A stretch of 64,000 nucleotides of DNA from Nocardioides faecalis (GTDB lineage Bacteria; Actinomycetota; Actinomycetes; Propionibacteriales; Nocardioidaceae): positions 2,976,001 to 3,040,000 of the forward strand of contig NZ_CP074406.1 in the NCBI RefSeq assembly GCF_018388425.1, given 5' to 3'. Made by a program: the position numbers and the translations under genes. Below the pieces are notes generated by a model, which worked only from the letters and a program-made list of their open reading frames with translations, made no database searches and was not told where the DNA came from. This document shows, in pieces, positions 41,027-50,036 of the stretch. The stretch's first letter is position 1; every line of letters starts with the position of its first letter.

Positions 41027-41335
41027 TCAGAGCTTGATCTCGATGTCGACACCAGCCGGCAGGTCGAGGCGCATGAGGCTGTCGACGGTCTTCGGCGTGG
41101 GGTCGATGATGTCGATGAGGCGCTTGTGGGTGCGCATCTCGAAGTGCTCGCGCGAGTCCTTGTACTTGTGCGGCGACCGGATGACGCAGAAGACGTTCTT
41201 CTCGGTCGGCAGCGGCACCGGGCCGGCGACCTTGGCACCCGTGCGGGTCACCGTGTCGACGATCTTGCGCGCCGAGGTGTCGATCACCTCGTGGTCATAG
41301 GCCTTGAGCCTGATGCGGATCTTCTGTCCCGCCAT
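41027..41335 (-). CDS. rpsJ: 30S ribosomal protein S10
   Basis: A 102-residue S10: [80 protein letters not shown]. It is exactly the usual length from ATG 41335. S10 is in the 30S head and doubles as NusE in antitermination. It is the first gene of the S10-spc series here; the str operon (rpsL, rpsG, fusA, tuf) is not adjacent. Confidence 0.98.
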   Translation of the reverse strand: MAGQKIRIRLKAYDHEVIDTSARKIVDTVTRTGAKVAGPVPLPTEKNVFCVIRSPHKYKDSREHFEMRTHKRLIDIIDPTPKTVDSLMRLDLPAGVDIEIKL

Positions 41336-41801
41336 AGGTCTCTCTCGTCCTTCTGTGTCGTACGTACCGGGCCGGTCTCCGACCCCCGAGGTCGGGCGTG
41401 TCGCTCTGTTTGGAGGCACACGCTTCTTCCGCGGGGGAAGTGGAGCTGTTCGTCTTGGCTGCTTCGGATCTCACCCCTCACCCCCTTGCGGGGACTCGGT
41501 GGCATGCGGTGCGACCTGACATCGACGACCGAGCACGCTCTTCACGGCACACCGGATCCTCAGGATCCGGTCCTCCGCGGGGAGACACGATTCAGTAGTC
41601 AAGTTGGCGCGCACCCCGATGAACCCACCGGAGCAACCTGAACATCTTGGCAGACTCCCATCCCGCCCACAAATCGACGCGGGCCCTCCTTACGGGGCCG
41701 GCCTCGCAGCGCCGACGGGGGTGACAGGATGGCCCCCGCGCAGCGCCGGAGCCGCTCCGCGAGCGCCCCCCAGGACCATCCGAGCAGCGCCAGGGAGACC
41801 G
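41336..41801. promoter_or_regulatory. S10 leader and divergent intergenic region
   Basis: The 466 bp between rpsJ and the membrane protein gene must hold the S10-operon promoter and leader (minus strand) and the promoter of the plus-strand operon. A perfect 9-bp palindrome, CCGGATCCT (41552-41560) with AGGATCCGG (41562-41570), lies about 220 bp before rpsJ. A TTGACT occurs at 41602-41597 (minus strand), but no good -10 follows at 16-18 bp. A GGGAGA ribosome-binding site precedes ATG 41802. No gene is seen. Confidence 0.5.
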
Positions 41802-43112
41802 ATGACCGACGGCCCGTCGTCCTACCCGCCTCCGGGGTCCCCTCCGCCCGACGATCGCCCCGGGGCCTCCCCCGGCTCGGCTCCCCCGCCGGCCGGGTGG
41901 CCGGCGCCGGCCTCGTTCCCTCCCCCGGGTGCACCCGCCGCCCCCGGGGCTCCCGGTGTGCCCGGTGTGCCTGGGGGGCCCGGCGTGCCTGGCGTGCCTG
42001 GCGTGCCTGGGGGGCCCGGCGTGCCCGGCGTGCCCGGCGTGCCCGGCGTGCCTCGTGTGGCTGGTGGTCCCGGACGTCCGGGCGGGCCGGTCGCGGCGCC
42101 GGGCGGCTGGGCGCCGTACCCGGTGGGCGGGCGGGGCGTCGTACCGAACGGGCTGGCGCTGGGCGCTGCGCACAAGCCCGGCGCCTTCCCGCTGCGCCCG
42201 CTCACCCTCGGCGCGATCTACGACGGCGCGTTCCGGATCATCCGGTTCAACCCGCGGGCCACGGTGGGCGCCGCGGTGATCGTGACCGCCGTCGCGATGC
42301 TGATCCCGGTGCTGGTCACCGCGGTGCTCACCTTCACCGTGGGCCTGGCCGTCGACGCCTCCGGTGAGGTCGGCGACAACCTGGACACCGCGGAGACGCT
42401 GAGCCTGCTCGCGGCGTACGGCTCCCTGCTGCTCTCGCTGGCGCTGGCCCAGGTCGGCGTGGTGCTGGTAACCGGCATGGTCGCCCACGTGGCCCGCGCG
42501 GCCGCCGTCGGGCGACAGATGGACTTGGCGAGCGCCTGGGCGGCGACCCGGGGCAAGCGGTGGCGCCTGGTCGGGCTCACCGCGCTGATCATCGCCGTGT
42601 TCTCGGCGCTGGTGACGCTCTACGTGCTGGCCTGGGTGCTCGTGGTGGTCCTGGGCGAGGTGCTGGTGGTCGTGGCGTGGGGACTGCTGTCGGTGCCTGC
42701 CTTCTTCTGCCTGTGCTGCTGGCTGTGGCTACGCCTCACCTACCTGGCCGTGCCGCCGCTGATGCTCGAGGACGTCGGCGTCCTGGGGGCGCTCGGACGG
42801 GCGTGGCGGTTGAGCGGCGGCCACTTCTGGCGCACCTTCGGCATCGCGCTGCTGACCCTCATCATCGGCAGCGTCGCGGGCGGGATGCTCACGACGCCGG
42901 TCACCCTCGTCGGCCAGCTCGCAGCCATCGCCCTGCCCCAGTACACCCTCCTGCTGCTGGTGCTCACCCAGGCCGTGGCGCTGGTCCTGCAGAACGCCTT
43001 CGTGGCTCCGTTCGCCTCCGCCGTCTCGTCGCTGCAGTACCTCGACCTGCGCATGCGCAAGGAGGCGCTCGACGTGGAGCTGCTGCGCGAGGCAGGGCTG
43101 CTCCGAGAATGA
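41802..43112 (+). CDS. multi-pass membrane protein with Pro/Gly-rich N-terminus
   Basis: A 436-residue protein. Residues 1-125 are Pro/Gly/Ala-rich, including a GVPG/GGPG tract (about 46-85). Then comes KPGAFPLRPLTLGAIYDGAF, the start typical of the DUF7847 / 'glycerophosphoryl diester phosphodiesterase membrane domain' family, followed by about six long hydrophobic segments (ATVGAAVIVTAVAMLIPVLV, VVVLGEVLVVVAWGLLSVPA, IALLTLIIGSVAGGMLTTPV among them). It ends EALDVELLREAGLLRE. Function is unknown. The start ATG 41802 has GGGAGA just upstream; the frame is open further 5' but that part looks untranslated. ATGA coupling to the next gene makes it the first gene of a five-gene operon. Confidence 0.8.
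   Translation: MTDGPSSYPPPGSPPPDDRPGASPGSAPPPAGWPAPASFPPPGAPAAPGAPGVPGVPGGPGVPGVPGVPGGPGVPGVPGVPGVPRVAGGPGRPGGPVAAPGGWAPYPVGGRGVVPNGLALGAAHKPGAFPLRPLTLGAIYDGAFRIIRFNPRATVGAAVIVTAVAMLIPVLVTAVLTFTVGLAVDASGEVGDNLDTAETLSLLAAYGSLLLSLALAQVGVVLVTGMVAHVARAAAVGRQMDLASAWAATRGKRWRLVGLTALIIAVFSALVTLYVLAWVLVVVLGEVLVVVAWGLLSVPAFFCLCCWLWLRLTYLAVPPLMLEDVGVLGALGRAWRLSGGHFWRTFGIALLTLIIGSVAGGMLTTPVTLVGQLAAIALPQYTLLLLVLTQAVALVLQNAFVAPFASAVSSLQYLDLRMRKEALDVELLREAGLLRE
41950..42056. repeat. 9-bp tandem repeats encoding a GVPG collagen-like tract
   Basis: The DNA is built from GTGCCYGGY units (GVPGVPG) interrupted by GGGGGGCCC (GGPG), giving a higher-order unit of about 36 bp seen twice. Third-base differences between units (GTGCCTGGC, GTGCCCGGC) show partial divergence. 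Length variation by slippage is likely. Confidence 0.8.
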
Positions 43113-43786
43113 CCCCCGTGCACGCCGTGCTCCGCGGGCTCCTCGAGCCGCCGCTCGACCCGAGCGGTGACGAGGCGCGCCACGAGCTGCGCCGCGAGCT
43201 GGTGAAGCCGGAGTACCAGGACACCGACGTGCTCGACCGGCTGGTGCGCTGGCTGGAGCGGCTGGTGGGCGACGGCGTGGACGTCGCCGCCGGCTCCCGG
43301 CCGCTCAGCGTCGCGGTAGCGGTGCTCGTCGCCCTCGCCCTGGTCGCGGTCGTCCTGCTCCTGGTGAGCCGCGCCCGTGGTGCCGCACGGTCGGGGACCC
43401 GCGCCGCGGCCGTGCTGGGGGCCGAGACGCTGAGCGCCGACGAGCTGCGGGCCCGGGCGGAGCAGGCGCTCGCCGCCGGCGCCACCGACGAGGCGGTCGT
43501 CGAGGCGTTCCGGGCGATCGCGGTGCGCCAGATCGAACGCGGCCGGATCGAGGACATCCCGCAGGCCACCGCGCACGAGCTCGCCGCCGCCCTCGCCGCG
43601 GTGTTCGGCACGCACGCCCGCGCCATCCGCGACAGCGCGGACCTCTTCGACGCCGTCCGCTACGGCGACCACCCGGCCGACACGGCCCAGGCGCGTGCAC
43701 TGCTCGCCCTCGACGACACCCTCGCCGCGCACCGGCCCGACCGCTTCGGCGCCCTCGACGACCCAGCGGGGGCGGTGCCGCGATGA
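43109..43786 (+). CDS. DUF4129-domain protein
   Basis: A 225-residue protein with one membrane helix at about residues 66-86 (VAVAVLVALALVAVVLLLVS). The C-terminal cytoplasmic DUF4129 region has the pattern LRARAEQALAAGATDEAVVE, AFRAIAVRQIERGRIEDIPQ, ATAHELAAALAAVFGTHARA and the DLFDAVRYGDHPADTAQARA end. DUF4129 proteins often accompany transglutaminase/MoxR/DUF58 gene sets of uncertain role. It is coupled by overlap to its neighbours on both sides. Confidence 0.85.
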   Translation: MTPVHAVLRGLLEPPLDPSGDEARHELRRELVKPEYQDTDVLDRLVRWLERLVGDGVDVAAGSRPLSVAVAVLVALALVAVVLLLVSRARGAARSGTRAAAVLGAETLSADELRARAEQALAAGATDEAVVEAFRAIAVRQIERGRIEDIPQATAHELAAALAAVFGTHARAIRDSADLFDAVRYGDHPADTAQARALLALDDTLAAHRPDRFGALDDPAGAVPR

Positions 43787-44994
43787 GCGCGCTAGGAACC
43801 GCCGGCACGCAGACCGGCACCGGCTCGCAGACCCCCTCCGGCGGCGCCGTACGCCGTTGGCTGCGCCGGTGGGGACCGATCGTGCTGGCCCTCGTGCTCG
43901 CCCTCGGTGCGGCGCTGTGGACCGCCCGCGGCGGCGAGCGCTGGCCGGACCCCCTGGACCCCCGCAACCCCGGCCCCCAGGGCAGCCAGGCGCTCGCCGA
44001 GGTGCTCGCCGAGCTCGGCGTCGAGGTGGACGTGGTCCGCTCCGCCGATGCTCTCGACGAGGCCGAGGTGGACGCGGCCACGACCGTGGTGACCACGCGC
44101 ACCGAGGCGCTGGCACCGAGCACCTACGACCGGCTCCGTGAGGCCGCCAGGCCCGGGCACCTGGTGGTCGTCGACCCCGACCCCGCCCTGACCGAGTCCC
44201 TCGACCTGCGCGCGCGGCGCGGCACCGGGTCGGCGTCGGCCACCGGCTGCGCGCCGAGCCTCGCCGACCTGCGCCTGGACGTCGACACCCACACCTCCTT
44301 CACCGGTCCCGACGTCGCCGACCGCTGCTTCATCACCGCCGACGGCGCCGTGCTCGTCGAGCTGGATGCCGGCGACGGGGACGGCGACGACAGCGGTGAG
44401 GACGCCGCGGGTGGCCGGGTGAGCGTGTTCGGCGCCGGGGAGGCGTTCAGCAACGACCAGGTGCTGCGCGGTGACAACGCCGCCATCGGACTGCGGCTGC
44501 TCGGCGGCACCGAGCGGCTGGTCTGGTACGTGCCGGACCCCGCGGACGCGACGGCGGCCGAGGCGCCCACGCTGACCTCGCTGCTGCCGGAGTGGATCGG
44601 CCCCGGCCTCTGGCTCGGTGCGATCGCGCTGCTGGCCGTGATCGGTTGGCGGTTCCGCCGCCTCGGGCCGTTGAGCACGGAGCCGTTGCCCGTCGTCGTA
44701 CGCGCGGTGGAGACGGCGCACAGCCGCGGGCGGCTCTACCGGCGCAGCGGCGACCTCGCGCACTCCGCCGCGATCCTGCGCCGAGCGGCGCGCGCCGACC
44801 TCGCCGAGCGGCTGCGTCTCGACCCGCACGCGGACGCCGCCGCCGTGGCCGAGGCCGCCGCCCGGGAGGTCGGCCGTCCCGCCGCCGATCTCCTCGCCCT
44901 GCTCGACGAGAGCACCCCACCGTCCAGCGAGCGGGACCTGGTCCGGCTCGCCGAGTCGCTCACCCGATGGAGAAGAGAGGTACGACGCCGATGA
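43783..44994 (+). CDS. DUF4350-domain membrane protein
   Basis: A 403-residue protein. An N-terminal membrane helix (about residues 31-48, WGPIVLALVLALGAALW) precedes a DUF4350/ThuA-like extracytoplasmic domain: DPRNPGPQGSQALAEVLAEL, GVEVDVVRSADALDEAEVDA, TYDRLREAARPGHLVVVDPD. A second helix at about 266-284 (GPGLWLGAIALLAVIGWRF) leads to a cytoplasmic helical tail with ARADLAERLRLDPHADAAAV. The function is unknown. In many actinobacteria it stands before a MoxR gene, as here, and starts with an ATGA overlap. Confidence 0.85.
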   Translation: MSALGTAGTQTGTGSQTPSGGAVRRWLRRWGPIVLALVLALGAALWTARGGERWPDPLDPRNPGPQGSQALAEVLAELGVEVDVVRSADALDEAEVDAATTVVTTRTEALAPSTYDRLREAARPGHLVVVDPDPALTESLDLRARRGTGSASATGCAPSLADLRLDVDTHTSFTGPDVADRCFITADGAVLVELDAGDGDGDDSGEDAAGGRVSVFGAGEAFSNDQVLRGDNAAIGLRLLGGTERLVWYVPDPADATAAEAPTLTSLLPEWIGPGLWLGAIALLAVIGWRFRRLGPLSTEPLPVVVRAVETAHSRGRLYRRSGDLAHSAAILRRAARADLAERLRLDPHADAAAVAEAAAREVGRPAADLLALLDESTPPSSERDLVRLAESLTRWRREVRRR

Positions 44995-46118
44995 CCTCGC
45001 ACGAGGACGCACCAGTGCCGACCGACGCAGTGCCGACCGACGCAGTGCCGACCGAGGACACTCCCCCGGCCTACCCGCCGCCGCCTGCCACTGCCCGGGC
45101 GGCGACCGGCGCCCCCGCACCGATCCGCACCGCGCGGACCGGCGCTCCCGGGACGGAGCACGCCGACGACGCGCTGCTGCGCGAGCGGCTGCTCGCGGTG
45201 CGCCAGGAGGTGGCGAAGGCGGTGGTCGGGCAGGACGCGGCCGTCTCCGGCCTGCTGGTGGCGCTGCTGTGCGGCGGGCACGTGCTGATGGAGGGCGTGC
45301 CTGGCACCGCGAAGACGCTGTTGGTGCGCACGCTCGCAGCGAGCCTGTCGGTGCAGACCCGCCGGGTGCAGTTCACCCCGGACCTGATGCCCGGCGACAT
45401 CACCGGCTCGCTGGTGATCGAGGCCGGCGGCGGCGAGCTGACGTTCCGCGAGGGCCCCATCTTCACCAACCTGCTGCTCGCCGACGAGATCAACCGGACG
45501 CCCCCGAAGACGCAGTCCGCGCTGCTGGAGGCGATGGAGGAGGGCCAGGTCTCCGCCGACGGGGTCACCCGGCCGCTGCCGCGGCCGTTCCTGGTCGCCG
45601 CCACGCAGAACCCGGTGGAGTTCGAGGGCACCTACCCGTTGCCGGAGGCCCAGCTGGACCGCTTCCTGCTCAAGGTCGTGCTGCCCGTGCCGCCGCGCGA
45701 GGACGAGATCACCGTGCTGACCCGGCACGCCCAGGGGTTCGACCCGCGCGACGTCGCCGGTGCGGGCGTGCGGGCGGTCGCCAGCGCCGCCGACATCGAG
45801 GCCGCCCAGGTCGCCGTACGACGGGTGCAGGTCTCGCCGGAGGTGTCGGCGTACATCGTCGACATCGCCCGCGCCACGCGGACCTCGCCGTCGCTGTCGC
45901 TGGGGGTGAGCCCGCGCGGGGCGACCGCGCTGCTGCGCGCCGCCCGGGCCTGGGCGTGGCTCTCGGGCCGCGACTTCGTCACCCCCGACGACGTCAAGGC
46001 GCTCGCGCACGCCACGCTCGTGCACCGGCTCGGGCTGCGCCCCGAGGCCGAGCTCGAGGGGGTCGACGTCTCCCAGGTGCTGGCCTCGGCGCTCGCCTCC
46101 GTCCCGGTCCCCCGCTGA
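44991..46118 (+). CDS. MoxR-family AAA+ ATPase
   Basis: A 375-residue ATPase. An N-terminal low-complexity part contains VPTDAVPTDAVPTED, encoded by short repeats. The core has QEVAKAVVGQDAAVSGLLVA, Walker A MEGVPGTAKTLLVRTL, Walker B LLLADEINRTPPKTQSALLE, sensor 1 PFLVAATQNPVEFEGTYPLP and sensor 2 SPRGATALLRAARAWAWLSG. MoxR proteins work with DUF58 partners as chaperones or for assembly of metal or envelope complexes. The next gene is DUF58, which supports the pair. ATGA overlap with the DUF4350 gene. Confidence 0.93.
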   Translation: MTSHEDAPVPTDAVPTDAVPTEDTPPAYPPPPATARAATGAPAPIRTARTGAPGTEHADDALLRERLLAVRQEVAKAVVGQDAAVSGLLVALLCGGHVLMEGVPGTAKTLLVRTLAASLSVQTRRVQFTPDLMPGDITGSLVIEAGGGELTFREGPIFTNLLLADEINRTPPKTQSALLEAMEEGQVSADGVTRPLPRPFLVAATQNPVEFEGTYPLPEAQLDRFLLKVVLPVPPREDEITVLTRHAQGFDPRDVAGAGVRAVASAADIEAAQVAVRRVQVSPEVSAYIVDIARATRTSPSLSLGVSPRGATALLRAARAWAWLSGRDFVTPDDVKALAHATLVHRLGLRPEAELEGVDVSQVLASALASVPVPR

Positions 46119-46151
46119 GACCGGGACCGGATCGGTGAGGGAGTCTGCGAC

Positions 46152-47480
46152 GTGGTGATCTCCGGGCGGGTGCCGCTGCTGCTGGCCCTCGGGCTGGTCG
46201 GCGTCCTGCTGCGCCCGAGCCCGAGCACCGTGCTGCTGTGGGTGCTGGGCGTGGCGGTGCTGACCGGTCTCGACCTGCTGCTCGCCCCCTCGCCGGCCGC
46301 GGTCGGCCTCACCCGTCGCGAGCCCGGCACGGTGCGCCTCGGCGACCCGGCCCAGGCCGGTCTGGTGCTGCGCAACGACACCCGACGGACCGTGCACCTG
46401 CAGGTCCGCGACGCCTGGCAGCCCTCCGCCGGGGCCCACGACAACCGGCACCGGCTGCACCTGCGCGCCGGTGACGTGGCCCGGCTGAGGACCCCGCTGC
46501 TGCCGCGGCGCCGCGGCGACCTGGCCGCGGCCGGCGTCACCGTGCGCACCTGGGGACCGCTCGGCCTGGCCGCCCGCCAGCGCACGTACGACGTCCCCGG
46601 CACCGTGCGCGCGCTGCCGCCCTTCGACTCCCGCAAGCACCTGCCCTCCCGGCTGGCGCGGCTGCGCGAGCTCGACGGCCGGGCGGCCGTGCGCGTGCGC
46701 GGCGCCGGCACGGAGTTCGACTCGCTGCGCGAGTACGTGCGGGGCGACGACGTCCGCTCGATCGACTGGCGGGCCTCGGCGCGCACCCCCCAGGTCGTGG
46801 TGCGGACCTGGCAGCCGGAGCGGGACCGCCGCGTGGTGCTTGTGCTGGACACCTCCCGGACCTCCGCGGGCCGCGTCGCCCGGGTGGCCGGTGCGGACGA
46901 GACCGACGGCATGCCGCGCCTGGATGCGGCGATGGACGCTGCGCTGCTGCTCGCTGCGCTCGCCTCCCGGGCTGGGGACCGGGTCGACCTGGTGGCGGGC
47001 GACCGCCGGGTCCGGGCGCTGCAGCGGCTGCACGGCAGCCGCGACGTCGCCGCCCGGATGCAGGAGCAGATGGCCGGGCTGGAGCCCGTGCTGGCCGAGG
47101 CGGACTGGGACGCCCTCGCCGGTGCCGTGCAGGGCCTGGGCCGGCAGCGGGCGCTCGTCGTGCTGCTGACGGCGCTCGAGCCCTCCGCCGTCGCCGAGGG
47201 CCTGCTGCCCGTGCTGCCGGTGCTGACCCGGCACCACCGCGTCGTCCTCGCCTCGGTGCGCGACCCCGACCTGAGCCGCCTCGCCGAGGTGGCCGAGCAC
47301 GATGCGGGCATCGAGGAGGTGCACGCCGCCGCGGCCGCCGAGCACGAGCTGGACCGGCGCCGCCGGATGGGCGAGGTGCTCGGCCGCCTCGGCGTCGACG
47401 TCGTCGACGCGGACGCCGACGCGCTGCCCCCGGCGCTGGCCGACCACTACCTGATGCTCAAGGCGCAGGGCCTGCTGTGA
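46152..47480 (+). CDS. DUF58-domain protein (MoxR partner)
   Basis: A 442-residue protein. N-terminal hydrophobic segments (VPLLLALGLVGVLLRPSPST, VLLWVLGVAVLTGLDLLLA) suggest membrane attachment. The DUF58 signature is FDSLREYVRGDDVRSIDWRA with SARTPQVVVRTWQPERDRRV. The following VVLVLDTSRTSAGRVA has a VWA-like DxS motif. The C-terminal part ends ALADHYLMLKAQGLL. It would act with the MoxR ATPase just upstream, 33 bp away. Start is GTG 46152. Confidence 0.9.
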   Translation: MVISGRVPLLLALGLVGVLLRPSPSTVLLWVLGVAVLTGLDLLLAPSPAAVGLTRREPGTVRLGDPAQAGLVLRNDTRRTVHLQVRDAWQPSAGAHDNRHRLHLRAGDVARLRTPLLPRRRGDLAAAGVTVRTWGPLGLAARQRTYDVPGTVRALPPFDSRKHLPSRLARLRELDGRAAVRVRGAGTEFDSLREYVRGDDVRSIDWRASARTPQVVVRTWQPERDRRVVLVLDTSRTSAGRVARVAGADETDGMPRLDAAMDAALLLAALASRAGDRVDLVAGDRRVRALQRLHGSRDVAARMQEQMAGLEPVLAEADWDALAGAVQGLGRQRALVVLLTALEPSAVAEGLLPVLPVLTRHHRVVLASVRDPDLSRLAEVAEHDAGIEEVHAAAAAEHELDRRRRMGEVLGRLGVDVVDADADALPPALADHYLMLKAQGLL

Positions 47481-47539
47481 GCACGCCGTCGTGCCCGCGA
47501 CTCGGCCCGGCGGGCCCGGATGCGGCAGACTGACCGGCC

Positions 47540-48166
47540 ATGACCGCTCGGGTGATCGTCCTGGCCGGCCCCTCCGGCGCGGGCAAGTCCCGGCTCGCCG
47601 AACGCCTGCACCGCGCCCACGGCTGGCCCACCCTGCGTCTGGACGACTTCTACCGCGACGCCGACGAGCCCGGTCTGCCGCTGATCGCCGAGGGCCCCAA
47701 CGCGGGCATCGTCGACTGGGACGACCCGGCCACCTGGCGCCGCGACGACGCGGTGGCCGCGCTGCGCTCCCTGTGCCGCACCGGCGTCGCCGACCTGCCG
47801 GTCTACTCGATCTCCGAGAGCCGCGCGACCGGGACCCAGCACCTCGACCTGCGCGGCGCCACCCGGTTCTGCGCCGAGGGCATCTTCGCCGCCGAGGTCG
47901 TCGAGCAGTGCCGGCGCGAGGGGCTGCTCGAGGCGGCGTACTGCATCACCCAGCATCCCCTCCTCACGTTCTGGCGGCGGCTGGCCCGCGACCTGCGCGA
48001 GCACCGCAAGCCGCCGTTGGTGCTGGTGCGGCGCGGGCTCGCCCTGGCCCGTGCGCAGCGCCGGGTGGTGCGGCGTGCGACCGCCGCCGGGTGCCGGGTC
48101 GCCACCGGTGAGCAGGCCTTCACCGAGCTGGGCGGCCCGGAGGACGACCATGCGCTGGCCGGCTGA
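47540..48166 (+). CDS. uridine kinase-like P-loop protein
   Basis: A 208-residue P-loop kinase. Walker A is IVLAGPSGAGKSRLAERLHR, followed by LRLDDFYRDADEPGLPLIAE, DDPATWRRDDAVAALRSLCR and a later ALCR-like AEGIFAAEVVEQCRREGLLE. These features match actinobacterial uridine kinase-type proteins, though some family members phosphorylate other substrates. Its last 17 bp overlap the start of the next gene. The gene is 59 bp after the DUF58 gene, possibly a separate unit. Confidence 0.8.
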   Translation: MTARVIVLAGPSGAGKSRLAERLHRAHGWPTLRLDDFYRDADEPGLPLIAEGPNAGIVDWDDPATWRRDDAVAALRSLCRTGVADLPVYSISESRATGTQHLDLRGATRFCAEGIFAAEVVEQCRREGLLEAAYCITQHPLLTFWRRLARDLREHRKPPLVLVRRGLALARAQRRVVRRATAAGCRVATGEQAFTELGGPEDDHALAG

Positions 48167-48674
48167 CCTCGATCCCGCGCTCCTGCGCCAACCTGACGCG
48201 CGCAGCTGCGGCGCGGCCTCCGTCCTCGCCGCGCGTGCGCTGCTCACCGGCTGGCGCCCTGACCCCGACGGCGCGGCCGAGGAGATCCTCGACGAGCACC
48301 GGATGCTCACCTCCTCGCGCAGCCCGCGCGACCGCTGGCAGGCGCCGTGGCCGCGGAGGCTCGGCACTCCCCCGTGGGCGGTGGCGAACGCGCTGCGCGT
48401 GCTCACCGGCCGCCACCTGGCCACGGTCTCTGCGCGCCCCCGTCCCGCGATCGCGTACGAGGTGCTGCGCGCGCAGCTGCAGGACCGGCCCGTGCTCGTC
48501 TATCTCGGCAACCGGTGGCTGCCTCGGCACGTGGTCGTCGCCGTCGCCGCGGAGCCCGACGGGATCTGCGTGTTCGACCCGGCGCACGGCCGGCTGGTGC
48601 GGGTGCCGGCGGAGAACTGGCGCGGGCACCGCGTCGGCGTCGCCGGCTGGACGCACCTGTGGTTCGTCATCTGA
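48150..48674 (+). CDS. peptidase C39-like protein
   Basis: A 174-residue protein. The motif LLRQPDARSCGAASVLAARA resembles the Q-x-x-x-x-x-C-G-A active-site region of C39-type Cys proteases (catalytic Cys). RWLPRHVVVAVAAEPDGICV gives the His, and FDPAHGRLVRVPAENW the Asp. It lacks a signal peptide and an attached ABC transporter, so it is probably a cytoplasmic member. It starts inside the end of the kinase gene in another frame, so the two are co-translated. The substrate is unknown. Confidence 0.65.
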   Translation: MRWPADLDPALLRQPDARSCGAASVLAARALLTGWRPDPDGAAEEILDEHRMLTSSRSPRDRWQAPWPRRLGTPPWAVANALRVLTGRHLATVSARPRPAIAYEVLRAQLQDRPVLVYLGNRWLPRHVVVAVAAEPDGICVFDPAHGRLVRVPAENWRGHRVGVAGWTHLWFVI

Positions 48675-48741
48675 CGGATCACAGGCACCGGCACCGGCAC
48701 CGGCGTGGCGCGCCGGGCAGTGCCGCCCCGTGGGGCGCCCA

Positions 48742-49836
48742 TCAGCGGGCGTCGTGGTCCATCCGGGCGGCGTACCAGGGCTTGATGGTCTCGGTGATCA
48801 GCCGGTAGCGCTCGTCGTAGGGGATGAACGCGGACTTCATCGCGTTCACCGTCAGCCACTCCATCTCCGCCCAGCCGTAGCCGAACGTCTCGGCCAGGAT
48901 CGCGAACTCGTTGCTCAGCGTCGTACGGCTCATCAACCGGTTGTCGGTGTTGACGGTGACCCGGAAGCGCAGCGAGGCCAGCAGCCCGATCGGGTGCTCG
49001 GCGAACGACGGGGCGGCACCGGTCTGGATGTTCGAGGACGGACACATCTCCAGCGGGATGCGCTTGTCGCGCACGTAGCTGGCCAGCCGACCCAGGCGCG
49101 GCGTGCCGGAGGCGTCGACCTCGATGTCGTCGACGATCCGCACCCCGTGGCCCAGGCGGTCCGCGCCGCACCACTGCACGGCCTCCCAGATCGAGGGCAG
49201 GCCGAAGCCCTCACCGGCGTGGATCGTGAAATGTGCGTTCTCGCGCTGCAGGTACTCGAAGGCGTCGAGGAAGCGGGTGGGCGGGTAGCCGGCCTCCGGG
49301 CCGGCGATGTCGAAGCCGACCACTCCCTTGTCGCGCCACGCGGTGGCCAGCTCGGCGATCTCCATCGCCCGGGCGGCCTGACGCATCGCGGTCAGCAGGT
49401 GCCGCACCTCGATCCGGCCGCCCGCGGCGGCCATGCCCTCCGCGAAGCCCTGCTGCACCGCGGCGACGACCTCCTCGAGGTCGAGCCCGCCCTCGACGTG
49501 CAGCTCGGGGGCGTAGCGGACCTCGGCGTACACGACACCGTCCGCGGCCAGGTCCTCCACGCACTCCCGTGCCACCCGGGTGATCGCCTCCGCGGTCTGC
49601 ATCACCCCGACCGTGTGGGCGAACGTCTCCAGGTAGCGCTCCAGCGAGCCCGAGTCCGCGGCCTCGGCGAACCACGCGGCCAGGGACTCGGCGTTCGTCT
49701 CGGGCAGCGCGTGACCGACGCCCGCGGCGAGCTCCACGATCGTGGCCGGACGCAGCCCTCCGTCCAGGTGGTCGTGCAGCAGGACCTTGGGGGCCGTCCG
49801 GAGGTCCTCCGGGCTCGGCGTGCTCGTCGTCGACAT
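48742..49836 (-). CDS. add: adenosine deaminase
   Basis: A 364-residue enzyme with [20 protein letters not shown] (metal-binding HxH), [40 protein letters not shown] (catalytic His/Glu), [20 protein letters not shown] and the metal Asp in [20 protein letters not shown]. It converts adenosine and deoxyadenosine to inosine forms in the cytoplasm. It belongs with the nearby deoA, cdd and nucleoside importer genes. ATG 49836. The 22-bp repeat array begins 47 bp before its start. Confidence 0.95.
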   Translation of the reverse strand: MSTTSTPSPEDLRTAPKVLLHDHLDGGLRPATIVELAAGVGHALPETNAESLAAWFAEAADSGSLERYLETFAHTVGVMQTAEAITRVARECVEDLAADGVVYAEVRYAPELHVEGGLDLEEVVAAVQQGFAEGMAAAGGRIEVRHLLTAMRQAARAMEIAELATAWRDKGVVGFDIAGPEAGYPPTRFLDAFEYLQRENAHFTIHAGEGFGLPSIWEAVQWCGADRLGHGVRIVDDIEVDASGTPRLGRLASYVRDKRIPLEMCPSSNIQTGAAPSFAEHPIGLLASLRFRVTVNTDNRLMSRTTLSNEFAILAETFGYGWAEMEWLTVNAMKSAFIPYDERYRLITETIKPWYAARMDHDAR

Positions 49837-49883
49837 GCCCCTTTCTTACCGGACGCCGGTCTCGGGCCTCGGCGCCGCACGCG

Positions 49884-50030
49884 CCGAATCACCCGTGGTG
49901 GTCGGCCGAATCACCCGTGGTGGTCGGCCGAATCACCCCTTGTGGTCCGCCGAATCACCTGTCGTGGCCTGCCGAATCGCCCGTGGTGGTCCGTCGAATC
50001 GTCTGTCGTGGTCCACCGAGTCATCTGGTA
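49884..50030 (+). repeat. 22-bp tandem repeat array, left
   Basis: Six full units and a partial one, starting with two exact copies of CCGAATCACCCGTGGTGGTC plus GG (49884-49905, 49906-49927) and drifting later (TCGAATCGTCTGTCGTGG at 49994). Each unit can fold into a short hairpin (CCGA/TCGG outer, CACC/GGTG inner). The array fills the gap between add and the AbiEi/DUF559-type gene. A 22-bp period cannot keep a reading frame, so it is non-coding. Confidence 0.9.
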
Positions 50031-50036
50031 CGTCCC

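Noticed and set aside
41604..41801. Upstream in-frame extension of the GVPG membrane protein gene
   Set aside because: The codons are unlike the rest of the protein, and a good ribosome-binding site precedes the ATG at 41802.
44736..47447. A minus-strand open frame of 903 codons
   Set aside because: It is antisense to the MoxR and DUF58 genes. Its composition is His/Gln/Arg-rich with no recognisable domain.
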